NCBI GenBank assembly: GCA_000431215.1
Contig: HF985590.1
Location: forward strand, 1 to 20,823
Source of the DNA: Prevotella sp. CAG:1031
Lineage (GTDB): Bacteria > Bacteroidota > Bacteroidia > Bacteroidales > Muribaculaceae
Direction: 5' to 3'
Length of the DNA stretch: 20,823 bases
Shown here: positions 13,749-20,823 of the stretch, piece by piece
How the letters are laid out: the number at the start of each line of letters is the position of its first letter
Position numbering within the stretch: position 1 is the stretch's first letter
The notes under the pieces: generated by a model
The model's input: only the letters and a program-made list of their open reading frames with translations
What the model was told of the DNA's origin: nothing
Databases searched by the model: none
Position numbers and translations under genes: made by a program

Positions 13749-13786
13749 TTCTATATATAATATTATAACATATATTATATATAGAA
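13749..13786. promoter_or_regulatory. Long A/T-rich palindrome upstream of the autotransporter
   Basis: Two perfect 15-base arms (13749-13763 and 13772-13786, outer ends TTCTATAT and ATATAGAA) flank an 8-base centre. On the minus strand a TATAAT lies at the centre, so the dyad probably overlaps the autotransporter promoter. There is no T-run, so it is not an obvious terminator. The remaining intergenic bases (13583-13748) hold no gene. Confidence 0.5.
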
Positions 13787-13826
13787 CATAAATCCTTCAT
13801 AAATAAAAAATTAGTTTTTTCTGCCT

Positions 13827-14987
13827 TTATTCTTTTGTCAGCATTTCCAGCTCAGCCTCGCTCAAACCGCAGCCGCGCAAAACGGCTTCCGTATCCTCGC
13901 CCAGCCTGGGCGCCCGTTTTTGCAGCGTTCCCGGCGTTGCCGACATTTTCATGGCAAAGCCCAGCTGCTTATAAGTGCCGATCTCTTCATCTTCTACCGT
14001 CAGCACCATTGCATTCGCACTGGTCTGCTCCGCAGCCAAGGCTTCGTCAAAATTCAGTACCGGCGTTACGCAGGTATCCTTCCCCTCCAAACAAGCCGTC
14101 CACTCCTGCATGGTTTTAGTCCTGAAAATCCCGGTCAGCTCGTCCTTAACGCGCTCATGCTGCGCTTCATCGTCCAGGGCATCGATAAGGTCGGCGCGGT
14201 CTAAGGCCCGGCAAAGGTTGCTCCAGAATTTTTTCTCCAGGCACCCTACCGAAACATAACGGCCGTCCCGCGTTTCGTAGATATTATAGTTGGCATATGC
14301 ACCGGTCAGCCAGTTATTGCCGCGTTCGGCAACGAAACCGCTGCCGAAATATAAACTGGCGGCGCCGGGCATCAGGGTCAGCGCCGTATTATACAGCGAG
14401 ATGTCTATTTCCTGTCCGGTCCCGGTCTGCTCGGCATGGCGCACAGCCATCAGGATACTCATGCCCGCCATCAGCGCCGCATTCATATCCGCCATCAGAA
14501 TACCCGGTATCGCCGGCCTGCCTCCGGGTTCGCCGCTCATCGACGTGATGCCCGCCAGGCTCACATAGCCGATATCGTGGTCAGCCTGGTCGACCAAAGG
14601 CCCCCGCTTGCCATAGCCTGTGATCGCGCAATAAACTATTTTGGGATTCAGCCTGCTCACGGTCTCATAATCAATACCTAAACGCTTTAAAACGCCGGGC
14701 CGATAGCTTTCCAAGACTACGTCCGCCGTCTGCACCAATTTTAAAAAGGCCGCTCTGCCGGCGTCGCTTTTTAAATCCAGCGCAACGCTTTTTTTATTGC
14801 GGTTCAGCTGCAAATGCCAGTACCCGAACCCGTTTTGAAATGGCGGGAAGCTGCGCGAATAATCGCCGCGCCCCGGCTCTTCGATTTTTATTACTTCCGC
14901 TCCGAAGTCCGCCAAAAGCATACTGCAATACGGTCCCGGCAAAAGCCGCGACAAATCCAGGATCCTGATACCGTCAAGTGCACCCAC
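13827..14987 (-). CDS. CaiB/BaiF family III CoA enzyme, racemase-like
   Basis: This encodes 386 residues, the usual length. The N-terminus (LDGIRILDLSRLLPGPYCSMLLADFGAEVIKIE) is the family III CoA-transferase signature. In this family a single catalytic Asp, here Asp167 (GILMADMNA), forms the acyl intermediate in transferases. In alpha-methylacyl-CoA racemases a His 30 residues earlier pairs with it. His137 (QADHDIGY) is exactly 30 residues before Asp167, as in the mycobacterial racemase (His126/Asp156). A racemase is therefore more likely than a transferase, though CoA transfer cannot be excluded. GTG at 14987 has AGGCGG seven bases upstream. It is a single gene on its strand. Confidence 0.85.
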   Translation of the reverse strand: MGALDGIRILDLSRLLPGPYCSMLLADFGAEVIKIEEPGRGDYSRSFPPFQNGFGYWHLQLNRNKKSVALDLKSDAGRAAFLKLVQTADVVLESYRPGVLKRLGIDYETVSRLNPKIVYCAITGYGKRGPLVDQADHDIGYVSLAGITSMSGEPGGRPAIPGILMADMNAALMAGMSILMAVRHAEQTGTGQEIDISLYNTALTLMPGAASLYFGSGFVAERGNNWLTGAYANYNIYETRDGRYVSVGCLEKKFWSNLCRALDRADLIDALDDEAQHERVKDELTGIFRTKTMQEWTACLEGKDTCVTPVLNFDEALAAEQTSANAMVLTVEDEEIGTYKQLGFAMKMSATPGTLQKRAPRLGEDTEAVLRGCGLSEAELEMLTKE

Positions 14988-15136
14988 GTCAACACCGCCT
15001 TCTTTAATGATCTGCTAACAACATTATATCACAAGGAATATGCGGGCAAACTCTCTGCTTTAATTATATCCACGGCAATATTATAAAACAAATACATAAT
15101 AACACAGATATTTTACATTTTCAGGCGCTGCGCTAT

Positions 15137-15165
15137 TTGACAGCAGCCCCCGCTTTAGTTACAAT
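15137..15165 (+). promoter_or_regulatory. Promoter of lemA-TPM operon
   Basis: TTGACA (15137-15142) and TACAAT (15160-15165) with a 17-base spacer, 46 bases before the lemA start. This is a near-consensus housekeeping promoter. Confidence 0.85.
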
Positions 15166-15211
15166 GGAAGATAAGCATTAAGTAAAAAAAACTTTGGAGG
15201 CAGAATAAAAA

Positions 15212-15766
15212 ATGAACAAAACTTTAATGATTATTATCGCCGTCGTTGTTATTTTCGCCGGCATTATTATGAGCGGCTACAACAGCCTTGTTTCCATGAA
15301 TGAAAACGTCAACGGCAAATGGTCGCAGGTCGAAAACCAGCTCCAGCGCCGTAACGACCTGATCCCCAATCTGGTCAATACCGTTAAAGGCTATGCTGCC
15401 CACGAAAGCGACGTTTTTAAAGCTGTATCCGATGCCCGCGCTAAATTAGGCGGCGCCAAGACGGTTGCCGAAACCAGCCAGGCCAACGGCGAATTGAGCA
15501 GCGCTCTTTCCCGCCTGCTGATGATCGCAGAAAACTATCCTGACCTGAAAGCCAACACCAACTTCCTGCAGCTGCAGGACGAGCTGGCCGGTACGGAAAA
15601 CCGCATTGCCGTAGCCCGTATGGATTACAACGGCGCAGTTCAGGGCTTCAACGCCAAGATCAAATCCTTCCCGACTGTTCTTTATGCCGGTATGTTCGGT
15701 TTTGACGCACGTGATTACTTTAAAGCAGACGAAAGCGCAAAAACTGTTCCGCAAGTACAATTTTAA
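15212..15766 (+). CDS. lemA: LemA family protein
   Basis: This encodes 184 residues. An N-terminal membrane segment (about 5-22) is followed by the family core: YNSLVSMNENVNGKWSQVEN, then QLQRRNDLIPNLVNTVKGYA (about 45-65), and later the conserved TENRIAVARMDYNGAVQGFN and FPTVLYAGMFGF. LemA proteins are membrane-anchored helical bundles of unclear function, very often encoded next to a TPM-domain protein, as here (22 bases apart, same strand). GGAGG lies 11 bases before the start, a longer spacing than usual. The near-consensus promoter suggests constitutive expression. Confidence 0.95.
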   Translation: MNKTLMIIIAVVVIFAGIIMSGYNSLVSMNENVNGKWSQVENQLQRRNDLIPNLVNTVKGYAAHESDVFKAVSDARAKLGGAKTVAETSQANGELSSALSRLLMIAENYPDLKANTNFLQLQDELAGTENRIAVARMDYNGAVQGFNAKIKSFPTVLYAGMFGFDARDYFKADESAKTVPQVQF

Positions 15767-15788
15767 CCGATAACGGAGCTCACTGATT

Positions 15789-16544
15789 ATGAAACGTTGG
15801 CTCGTCCTTTTGATGCTTCTGATCCAGGCGGTCTTTGCCGTCGGGGCAGAAGCGGCGATCCAGGTACCACCTAAGCCAAGCGTGTCCTCCGGCATCTACG
15901 TGCAGGACTATGCCGGTGTTTTATCACCGCAGACCCGTCAGGCCCTTAATGCCATCGGACAGGATCTGGATAATAAAACCACCGCACAGGTCGCCGTAGT
16001 TACGGTGAAAACACTTGACGGCCAGCCCATTGACGAATATGGACTGACACTGCTGCGGCAATGGGGACTTGGTAATAAAGAAAAGAATAACGGCGCGCTG
16101 ATCTTAGTAGCTGTCGATGACAGACAATCGCGGATCGAAGTCGGTTACGGTTTGGAAGGCGTTCTGCCCGACGGCCTGACGGGACGGATCCAGGACCAGC
16201 AGATGCTGCCCTACTTTAAACAGGGCCAGTACGAAAAAGGCATCGTGCAGGGCTATCTGACTGTCGCAACTACCGTAGCCAAAAGTTATGATGTCAAGCT
16301 GGAAGGTGTGCGTTATAACGGCGGCGCCCAGCAGGGCACAGGCGATACGCCGATGCCTGGCTGGATGAAGGCACTGATCGCAGTCGGCCTGATCGTACTC
16401 GTCATCGTTGACCATATGTTCTTCGGCGGCATCATCACTCAGTTCATCCTGCTCGCACTTTTGCGCGGCGGAGGACGCGGAGGCGGTGGCGGCGGTTTCG
16501 GAGGAGGCTCCGGCGGCGGCGGCGGTTCCAGCAGGCGCTGGTAA
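15789..16544 (+). CDS. TPM-domain membrane protein with Gly-rich tail
   Basis: This encodes 251 residues. A signal sequence (about 1-22) precedes the TPM domain (about 37-170: YVQDYAGVLSPQTRQALN, AQVAVVTVKTLDG, IEVGYGLEGVLPDG). A proline-containing linker and one membrane segment (about 195-225) follow, then an extreme Gly-rich tail ending GGSSRRW. This layout is the YgcG/TPM type, and such tails are common in the family. The topology is domain outside, tail inside. It is co-transcribed with lemA and may act with it in envelope maintenance, which is inferred from the recurrent pairing only. Confidence 0.9.
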   Translation: MKRWLVLLMLLIQAVFAVGAEAAIQVPPKPSVSSGIYVQDYAGVLSPQTRQALNAIGQDLDNKTTAQVAVVTVKTLDGQPIDEYGLTLLRQWGLGNKEKNNGALILVAVDDRQSRIEVGYGLEGVLPDGLTGRIQDQQMLPYFKQGQYEKGIVQGYLTVATTVAKSYDVKLEGVRYNGGAQQGTGDTPMPGWMKALIAVGLIVLVIVDHMFFGGIITQFILLALLRGGGRGGGGGGFGGGSGGGGGSSRRW

Positions 16545-16553
16545 AACAAAAAT

Positions 16554-16583
16554 AAAGGACTATCTCATCGAGATAGTCCTTTT
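16554..16583. terminator. Bidirectional terminator
   Basis: AGGACTATCTC / GAGATAGTCCT gives an 11-bp stem with loop ATC, flanked by an A-run on the left and a T-run on the right. It can end both the lemA-TPM operon (stop at 16544) and the converging racemase-family gene (stop at 16592). Confidence 0.9.
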
Positions 16584-16591
16584 CTTTATGC

Positions 16592-17305
16592 TTATTTTAC
16601 TTCATCATACAGCATCCTGATGCAGGCATCGACCAGAGCCCCGATACTGGAAACCTCTCTGTCCAGCGGCAGGCCGGAAGCCGCGTATCCTAACGGCAGC
16701 TCGGTACAGGCCGTCATCACCGGAAGGTCACGCTCGCGCCACAGTTCTTCTACGAGAGCTTTAGTCACAGCGCCTGCCCGGTCAAGCTCGCCGGCTTTGA
16801 CATAAAAGATAGCCTGCTGCGCTTTTTCAGCCTGCTCCTCATTGGGCAGATATAAGGTATAACCGTGTTTATCGGCATATTTCTGATACAGACCGCTGGC
16901 GCGCGTACCATGCGTCGACAGCATCCAGGCGCCTTCAGGATTGAGCCGCTGGGCCGCCAGGACAGTTTCTTCAATGATATGCACTAACGGCTGCGGCAGA
17001 GCAGCTTTAAAATCATCAATAAAATAATGGGCCGTATTGCAGGGCACCGCCAGTACCTCTGCCCCCATATCACACAGCTGGCGCAGCCGCGCTTCCAGAA
17101 CCGGCGCCGGACTTTCGCCTTTGCCGAAGATCGCTGTGCTGCGGTCAGGTATCTCACAATCCCCGATCATATATACCACAGGGTGCTCCTGATCTGTTGC
17201 CGCCGGACACTTTGCCGCCAGCTGCCGCAGGAACTCTGCCGCCGCAGCAGGCCCCATTCCTCCCAGCACACCCAGTTTTTTACCATTTTTCTTATACTTG
17301 GTCAC
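16592..17305 (-). CDS. Aspartate/glutamate racemase family protein
   Basis: This encodes 237 residues, the family norm. The N-terminus KLGVLGGMGPAAAAEFLRQL is the family signature. The two catalytic cysteines are Cys89 (AVPCNTAHYF) and Cys200 (TACTELPL), which act as paired acid/base residues in cofactor-independent racemisation. The substrate may be Asp or Glu, but the sequence does not separate the two. GTG at 17305 is chosen because GGAGGG lies six bases upstream. It is a single gene, convergent with the TPM gene and divergent from the FAD oxidoreductase operon. D-Glu for peptidoglycan or amino-acid catabolism are possible roles. Confidence 0.9.
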   Translation of the reverse strand: MTKYKKNGKKLGVLGGMGPAAAAEFLRQLAAKCPAATDQEHPVVYMIGDCEIPDRSTAIFGKGESPAPVLEARLRQLCDMGAEVLAVPCNTAHYFIDDFKAALPQPLVHIIEETVLAAQRLNPEGAWMLSTHGTRASGLYQKYADKHGYTLYLPNEEQAEKAQQAIFYVKAGELDRAGAVTKALVEELWRERDLPVMTACTELPLGYAASGLPLDREVSSIGALVDACIRMLYDEVK

Positions 17306-17410
17306 CTTGATCCCTCCACCAGCAAGAACTGTTTTTATTCGTTTATTTTACCACAACCGGCCGCGCCAGTACAGCCTGCAATTTTTTATATGTATACATA
17401 CTTTATGTAC

Positions 17411-17440
17411 TTTACTCTTTAATTATTAATTTGTTATACT
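17411..17440 (+). promoter_or_regulatory. Promoter of the FAD oxidoreductase operon
   Basis: TTTACT (17411-17416) and TATACT (17435-17440) are 18 bases apart, the latter with an upstream TG (extended -10). A second TATAAT box lies a few bases downstream (about 17448). The start codon is at 17488. Confidence 0.6.
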
Positions 17441-17487
17441 AAAGGGGTATAATTAAATAAAAATCTACCCCGTTTGGAGGAATCAGG

Positions 17488-18768
17488 ATGACCAAGAAAA
17501 AAACCGTCGTTATCGGCGGAGGCTGGGCCGGCTGTGCCGCAGCTCTTACTGCTGAAAAAGCCGGTGCCGACGTAACTCTGCTCGAACGTACCGATATGCT
17601 TTTAGGCACAGGGCTGGTCGGCGGGATTTTCCGCAACAACGGCCGCTATACTGCCTCCGAAGAATGTATCGCCATGGGCGCAGGCGACCTGTTTACAGTT
17701 ATGGAAGCCGTTGCAACTCACAAAACCATGGATTTTCCCGGTCATAAACACGCTACTCTTTACAATATCTATAAAATCGAGCCCGCGGTCAAAAAACTGC
17801 TCCTGAGCCGCGGCATCAAGCTGCTGATGGCTGATCCGGCCGTTAAAACGGAATACGAAGGCGACACGATCATCGCCGTTATTACCAAAAGCGGCCTGCG
17901 CCTTACTGCCGACGCTTTCGTAGATGTCAGCGGTTCTTCGGCTATGCCGCTCAACTGCAATAAACACGGCAACGGCTGCGCCATGTGTATCCTGCGCTGC
18001 CACAGCTTCGGCCCCCGCGTCAGCGTCACTACCCAGTCCGGCGTGGAAGAATGGACAGCAGAAAAGCCTACCGGTCTCGGCGCCATGAGCGGCTCCTGTA
18101 AGCTGTTCAAAGAATCACTGGCCCCTGAGATCGTTACCGAGCTGGAAAAGACAGGCTGCTGCGTAGTCCCGATCCCCGAAGCAATCAAAAAGCATAAAGA
18201 AAAGCTGGCTATGAAAGCCTGCCAGCAGTATGCGCTCGACGCTTATGCCGACAACATCGTTCTGCTGGACACCGGCTCAGCCAAGCTGATGACGCCTTAT
18301 TATCCGCTGGAAGAGCTGCGTATGATCCCCGGCTTTGAACGGGCCCGCTTCGAAGACCCACTGTCCGGCGGCAAAGGCAACTCTATGCGTTACTTTAATT
18401 TCGCCCATGTCGATGCTTCCTTAAAGGCTGACGGCAAAACCAACCTTTTCTGTGGCGGCGAACGTGCCGGAGCAATGGTAGGCCATACGGAAGCTATCGT
18501 CAGCGGCTCGCTGGCCGGGCATAACGCCGCCAGAGCCGCCAACGGTCTGGCGCCAGTCATCCTGCCTGAAACCACAGCTATCGGCGAATTTATCGGCTAC
18601 GTTGTCAAGCAAATGTTGGACGCCGAGACACGCAATAAAAAATACACCTTCTCCGGCTCAGTTTATTTTGAACGAATGCAGGCCAAAAATCTTTACAGCA
18701 CCGACGATGACGCTATCAAGGCCCGTGTCGAAGCGGCAGGCTGCACCAATATTTTCTCAAACTTATAA
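17488..18768 (+). CDS. GidA-like FAD-dependent oxidoreductase
   Basis: This encodes 426 residues. The dinucleotide-binding motif VVIGGGWAGCAAALTAEKAG (7-26) opens the chain, followed by Glu33 (LLER), which should bind the FAD ribose. The middle carries Cys157, Cys164, Cys167 and Cys171 (CX6CX2CX3C), which could bind a metal or an Fe-S cluster. A second FAD signature, LFCGGERAGAMVGHTEAIVSG, lies near residue 320. It resembles the GidA/TrmFO group, but a tRNA role is not implied. GGAGG stands seven bases before the start. It leads an operon with a NIF3-family gene 18 bases later and a membrane protein. Substrate unknown. Confidence 0.85.
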   Translation: MTKKKTVVIGGGWAGCAAALTAEKAGADVTLLERTDMLLGTGLVGGIFRNNGRYTASEECIAMGAGDLFTVMEAVATHKTMDFPGHKHATLYNIYKIEPAVKKLLLSRGIKLLMADPAVKTEYEGDTIIAVITKSGLRLTADAFVDVSGSSAMPLNCNKHGNGCAMCILRCHSFGPRVSVTTQSGVEEWTAEKPTGLGAMSGSCKLFKESLAPEIVTELEKTGCCVVPIPEAIKKHKEKLAMKACQQYALDAYADNIVLLDTGSAKLMTPYYPLEELRMIPGFERARFEDPLSGGKGNSMRYFNFAHVDASLKADGKTNLFCGGERAGAMVGHTEAIVSGSLAGHNAARAANGLAPVILPETTAIGEFIGYVVKQMLDAETRNKKYTFSGSVYFERMQAKNLYSTDDDAIKARVEAAGCTNIFSNL

Positions 18769-18786
18769 GAAAGATGTGATAATCTG

Positions 18787-19797
18787 ATGGCAACTGTACG
18801 CGATATCCTCAAAGCCCTCGACGTTATTACCGGCGGCCGCGTCATCACCGACTCCTTCGGTTACGGCGGCGCTAACCCCTTTGTAGTTACCAAGACCTCC
18901 GGTATCCCCGGCAAAGCTGTGACCGAACTGCCCGGTCTCGTCTGGGGCGATCCAGATATGCCCGTCAAAAAAGTAGCGGTTATGATGACCCTGACTGAAA
19001 GCGCCATTGAACTGGCCGGCGCAACAGGCATCGACTGCCTTATCGCCCATCACCCAATCGCGGAAGGCTCCAATACCGGCGGCGTTACCGCCAGAGATTA
19101 CTTTAATCTGTATCATCTGGCTGTTTTTGAGCTGCACGAAGCCTTTCACGGCCTGCATCCCGGTATCGCCTGGATCCACGGCAGCTGCGCCAAACACGTC
19201 AACATCCGCTTTGGCGGTGTCCCCGGTAAGATCGTCTGGTATGGCAACGCCCTGCCGGAAGTAGAAACACTGGGCGACCTGCTCAACCGTATCGACACGA
19301 TCATGGGCACTGATATCGAATCACGCGTGCTCACCTCTGAACGTCAGATCCGCGGCTGTACCGAGATCCACGAAACCTCGATCGCAGCCCGCGCCAAAAT
19401 CTTTGTCGGCAGCCCCGACAACAAGCTGGGCAAAACCATCACTGTTTTCCCGCATACCGGTTTCTCGGCCGAGGACCTTGAAAAAGCCTACGCCGAATAC
19501 CCCGAAGCCAACACCGTAGTCTGCACGATCAGCAGACCGCTGCCCGGCGACCCGCTGGTCAAAAAAGCCGAAGAACTGGGCCTGAACCTGATCGCAGGCA
19601 ACTCTCACGCGCTGGAGATCTTAGAAAACGGAATCCCCCTGGCCTGGGCCCTGCGTCTGCAGATCCCCGAGCTGGATATCCACATCTTCCGCGAACGTAT
19701 GGTAAGCCTGCCGCTGGACCACTGCGGCTGCACCCACATCGAAAACTACGGCGAAACCATGGCGCGCAATTATCTGCCTAAGCCAAAAACAGAATAA
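18787..19797 (+). CDS. NIF3-family (DUF34) metal-binding protein
   Basis: This encodes 336 residues. Residues 61-92 (KKVAVMMTLTESAIELAGATGIDCLIAHHPI) match the N-terminal NIF3 core, with the metal ligands His88-His89 in IAHHP. NIF3 proteins are hexameric dinuclear-metal proteins of uncertain reaction. The C-terminal GNSHALEI (about 279-286) takes the place of the usual second His motif. An insertion of about 150 residues between the two halves is normal for longer members. The start follows the oxidoreductase stop by 18 bases with only a weak ribosome binding site, so translation may be coupled. GGAGGGG of the next gene follows the stop directly. Confidence 0.75.
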   Translation: MATVRDILKALDVITGGRVITDSFGYGGANPFVVTKTSGIPGKAVTELPGLVWGDPDMPVKKVAVMMTLTESAIELAGATGIDCLIAHHPIAEGSNTGGVTARDYFNLYHLAVFELHEAFHGLHPGIAWIHGSCAKHVNIRFGGVPGKIVWYGNALPEVETLGDLLNRIDTIMGTDIESRVLTSERQIRGCTEIHETSIAARAKIFVGSPDNKLGKTITVFPHTGFSAEDLEKAYAEYPEANTVVCTISRPLPGDPLVKKAEELGLNLIAGNSHALEILENGIPLAWALRLQIPELDIHIFRERMVSLPLDHCGCTHIENYGETMARNYLPKPKTE

Positions 19798-19808
19798 CGG
19801 AGGGGTTT

Positions 19809-20823
19809 ATGATGAATGGTGGAAAAAGAAAGATCGAACTGATCGAATACGTAGGCCTGTTTTTAGTCGCCTTTTCCTTTTTGATGCTGGTAGTTAACCC
19901 CGGCGGTATCGGGAACCTGTTCAACAATATGTTCAACCATGCCGCCCCTATTATCATCAAGGTCTATATCACAGGTTCCATCGGTATCGCGATCATCATC
20001 AGCGTTACCATGGGACGCCTGCTGGAACGCCTTGGCTTTACCGACGCCCTGATGCGTATTTTCGTGCCCCTGATGAAGGTCATCGGTGTCAACGCCGCTG
20101 TAGCCGTACCGTCCGTATATAATATTCTCGGCGATATCAACGCTGCCGGCCGTATCGGCGGCCCGATCCTCAAAAAATCCAAAGCCACCAAAGACGAGCA
20201 GAAAATCGCTATCGCTACCATGATGCAGTCGCAGTCCTCCTTTGCGATCTTCGTTTTCGGCCTGATTGCTTTGAACGCCGCCAAGGTTTCCGTCTGGGTC
20301 GTCGTTTTTCTGGCGGTGTTCCTGCCGGTGCTTTTGACGCCGCTGCTTCTGCGGCTCACTATCTGGCGCGACACCAAAGCTGTCTCGCTTGAAGACTTGC
20401 CCCGCTTCACACCTGAAACCGGTTTTCTGCCGACCATCTTCAATGCGGCCAAGGAAGGCGCTGAGCTGTTGTTTTTGCTCATCATTCCCTCCTGCGCCGT
20501 AGTTTTTGCGGCAATCGGCGCTTTAGACCATTTCGGTCTGTGGACCGGCATTCAGGCCGGTATCAATACCATGCTCAATGCCTTCAACATCCATGCCGAA
20601 ACCGGTTCCGTTTCTATTTTAGTCGGCGGGTCGCTGGCAATGGCCCAGCTGAAGGAAATTGCCGCCACAATCACCCCGCCGCTGGTCGTCGGCTCGTATA
20701 TCCTGGCTTCCTCCGGCTTCCCGCTGCAGGTCATCTTCGGGCAGATCCCCGCTATCTGGAGCGGCTGTACCGACCTTACCGAACGCGAGGCCATGACGGC
20801 AGCCATTATCGGCGCAGTCATCA
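19809..20823 (+). CDS. Multi-pass membrane protein (nucleoside-recognition/Gate-like), 3' end outside window
   Basis: At least 338 codons are read without a stop to the window edge. Two adjacent ATGs (19809, 19812) follow GGAGGGG, and 19812 has the better spacing. The sequence has about eight hydrophobic segments, for example YVGLFLVAFSFLMLVV (about 14-29), IGIAIIISVTMG, FAIFVFGLIAL, VWVVVFLAVFLPVLLTPLL and LLFLLIIPSCAVVFAA. Glycine- and proline-containing signatures such as NILGDINAAGRIGGPIL recall the Gate/nucleoside-recognition domain group. I am not certain of the family. A transporter or permease role is inferred from topology only. It is the third gene of the operon with the FAD and NIF3-family genes. 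Confidence 0.65.
   Translation, partial: MMNGGKRKIELIEYVGLFLVAFSFLMLVVNPGGIGNLFNNMFNHAAPIIIKVYITGSIGIAIIISVTMGRLLERLGFTDALMRIFVPLMKVIGVNAAVAVPSVYNILGDINAAGRIGGPILKKSKATKDEQKIAIATMMQSQSSFAIFVFGLIALNAAKVSVWVVVFLAVFLPVLLTPLLLRLTIWRDTKAVSLEDLPRFTPETGFLPTIFNAAKEGAELLFLLIIPSCAVVFAAIGALDHFGLWTGIQAGINTMLNAFNIHAETGSVSILVGGSLAMAQLKEIAATITPPLVVGSYILASSGFPLQVIFGQIPAIWSGCTDLTEREAMTAAIIGAVI

Noticed and set aside
15446..15895. 149-codon minus-strand open frame
   Set aside because: It is antisense to lemA and the start of the TPM gene, both clear family members.
19964..20821. Minus-strand open frames at the right end
   Set aside because: They are antisense to the membrane protein gene, which has the ribosome binding site and hydrophobic pattern.
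1..20823. CRISPR array or insertion sequence
   Set aside because: I saw no regularly spaced repeats of CRISPR type and no transposase gene.

Overview
The window joins two kinds of DNA. Positions 1 to about 7172 are the AT-rich, integrase-bearing end of an integrated mobile element. Positions 7173 to 20823 are visibly more GC-rich and look like ordinary chromosome. A long S8-peptidase autotransporter with a C-terminal outer-membrane barrel, combined with Firmicutes-style AGGAGG ribosome binding sites and U-run terminators, points to a diderm Firmicute (Negativicutes). Acidaminococcaceae such as Phascolarctobacterium is my best guess. This is inference from gene content, not a database match.

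Mobile element (1-7172). From the left: an unrecognised protein cut by the window edge; several very small proteins with one or two membrane segments on both strands; a minus-strand trio that includes a 13-cysteine zinc-ribbon protein; and a duplicated block in which the tail of a small HTH gene precedes two different small membrane ORFs. Two divergent HTH regulators (2678-2899 minus, 3056-3442 plus) face each other across an operator region with TTTCTTGTG repeats about 30 bp apart. Rightward of these lie a lipoprotein gene, a DUF2971-family gene and a zinc-ribbon gene broken by two compensating frameshifts. Next comes a leader that can fold two mutually exclusive ways, the second ending in a U-run directly at the integrase start. 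A tyrosine recombinase (5830-6927) and a 45-bp copy of the 3' part of tRNA-Arg (7128-7172) close the element. The other end lies left of the window. No phage structural, replication or conjugation genes are visible.

Chromosome (7173-20823). A tRNA-Arg(ACG) has a consensus promoter, an acceptor-stem mismatch and a terminator. It is followed by an OmpR/PhoB-type two-component system (minus), divergent from a secreted PepSY protein whose promoter carries 11-bp direct repeats suited to that response regulator. Then come the autotransporter (minus), a CaiB/BaiF family III CoA enzyme with racemase-type residues (minus), a LemA-TPM pair (plus) and an Asp/Glu racemase-family protein (minus). The last operon (plus) encodes a GidA-like FAD oxidoreductase with a four-cysteine motif, a NIF3-family protein and a multi-pass membrane protein that runs off the right edge.

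The most notable items are the candidate attenuator at the integrase, the duplicated HTH-tail block with exchanged membrane genes, the twice-frameshifted zinc-ribbon gene beside lipoprotein and DUF2971 cargo, and the tRNA-Arg whose two acceptor strands do not match.
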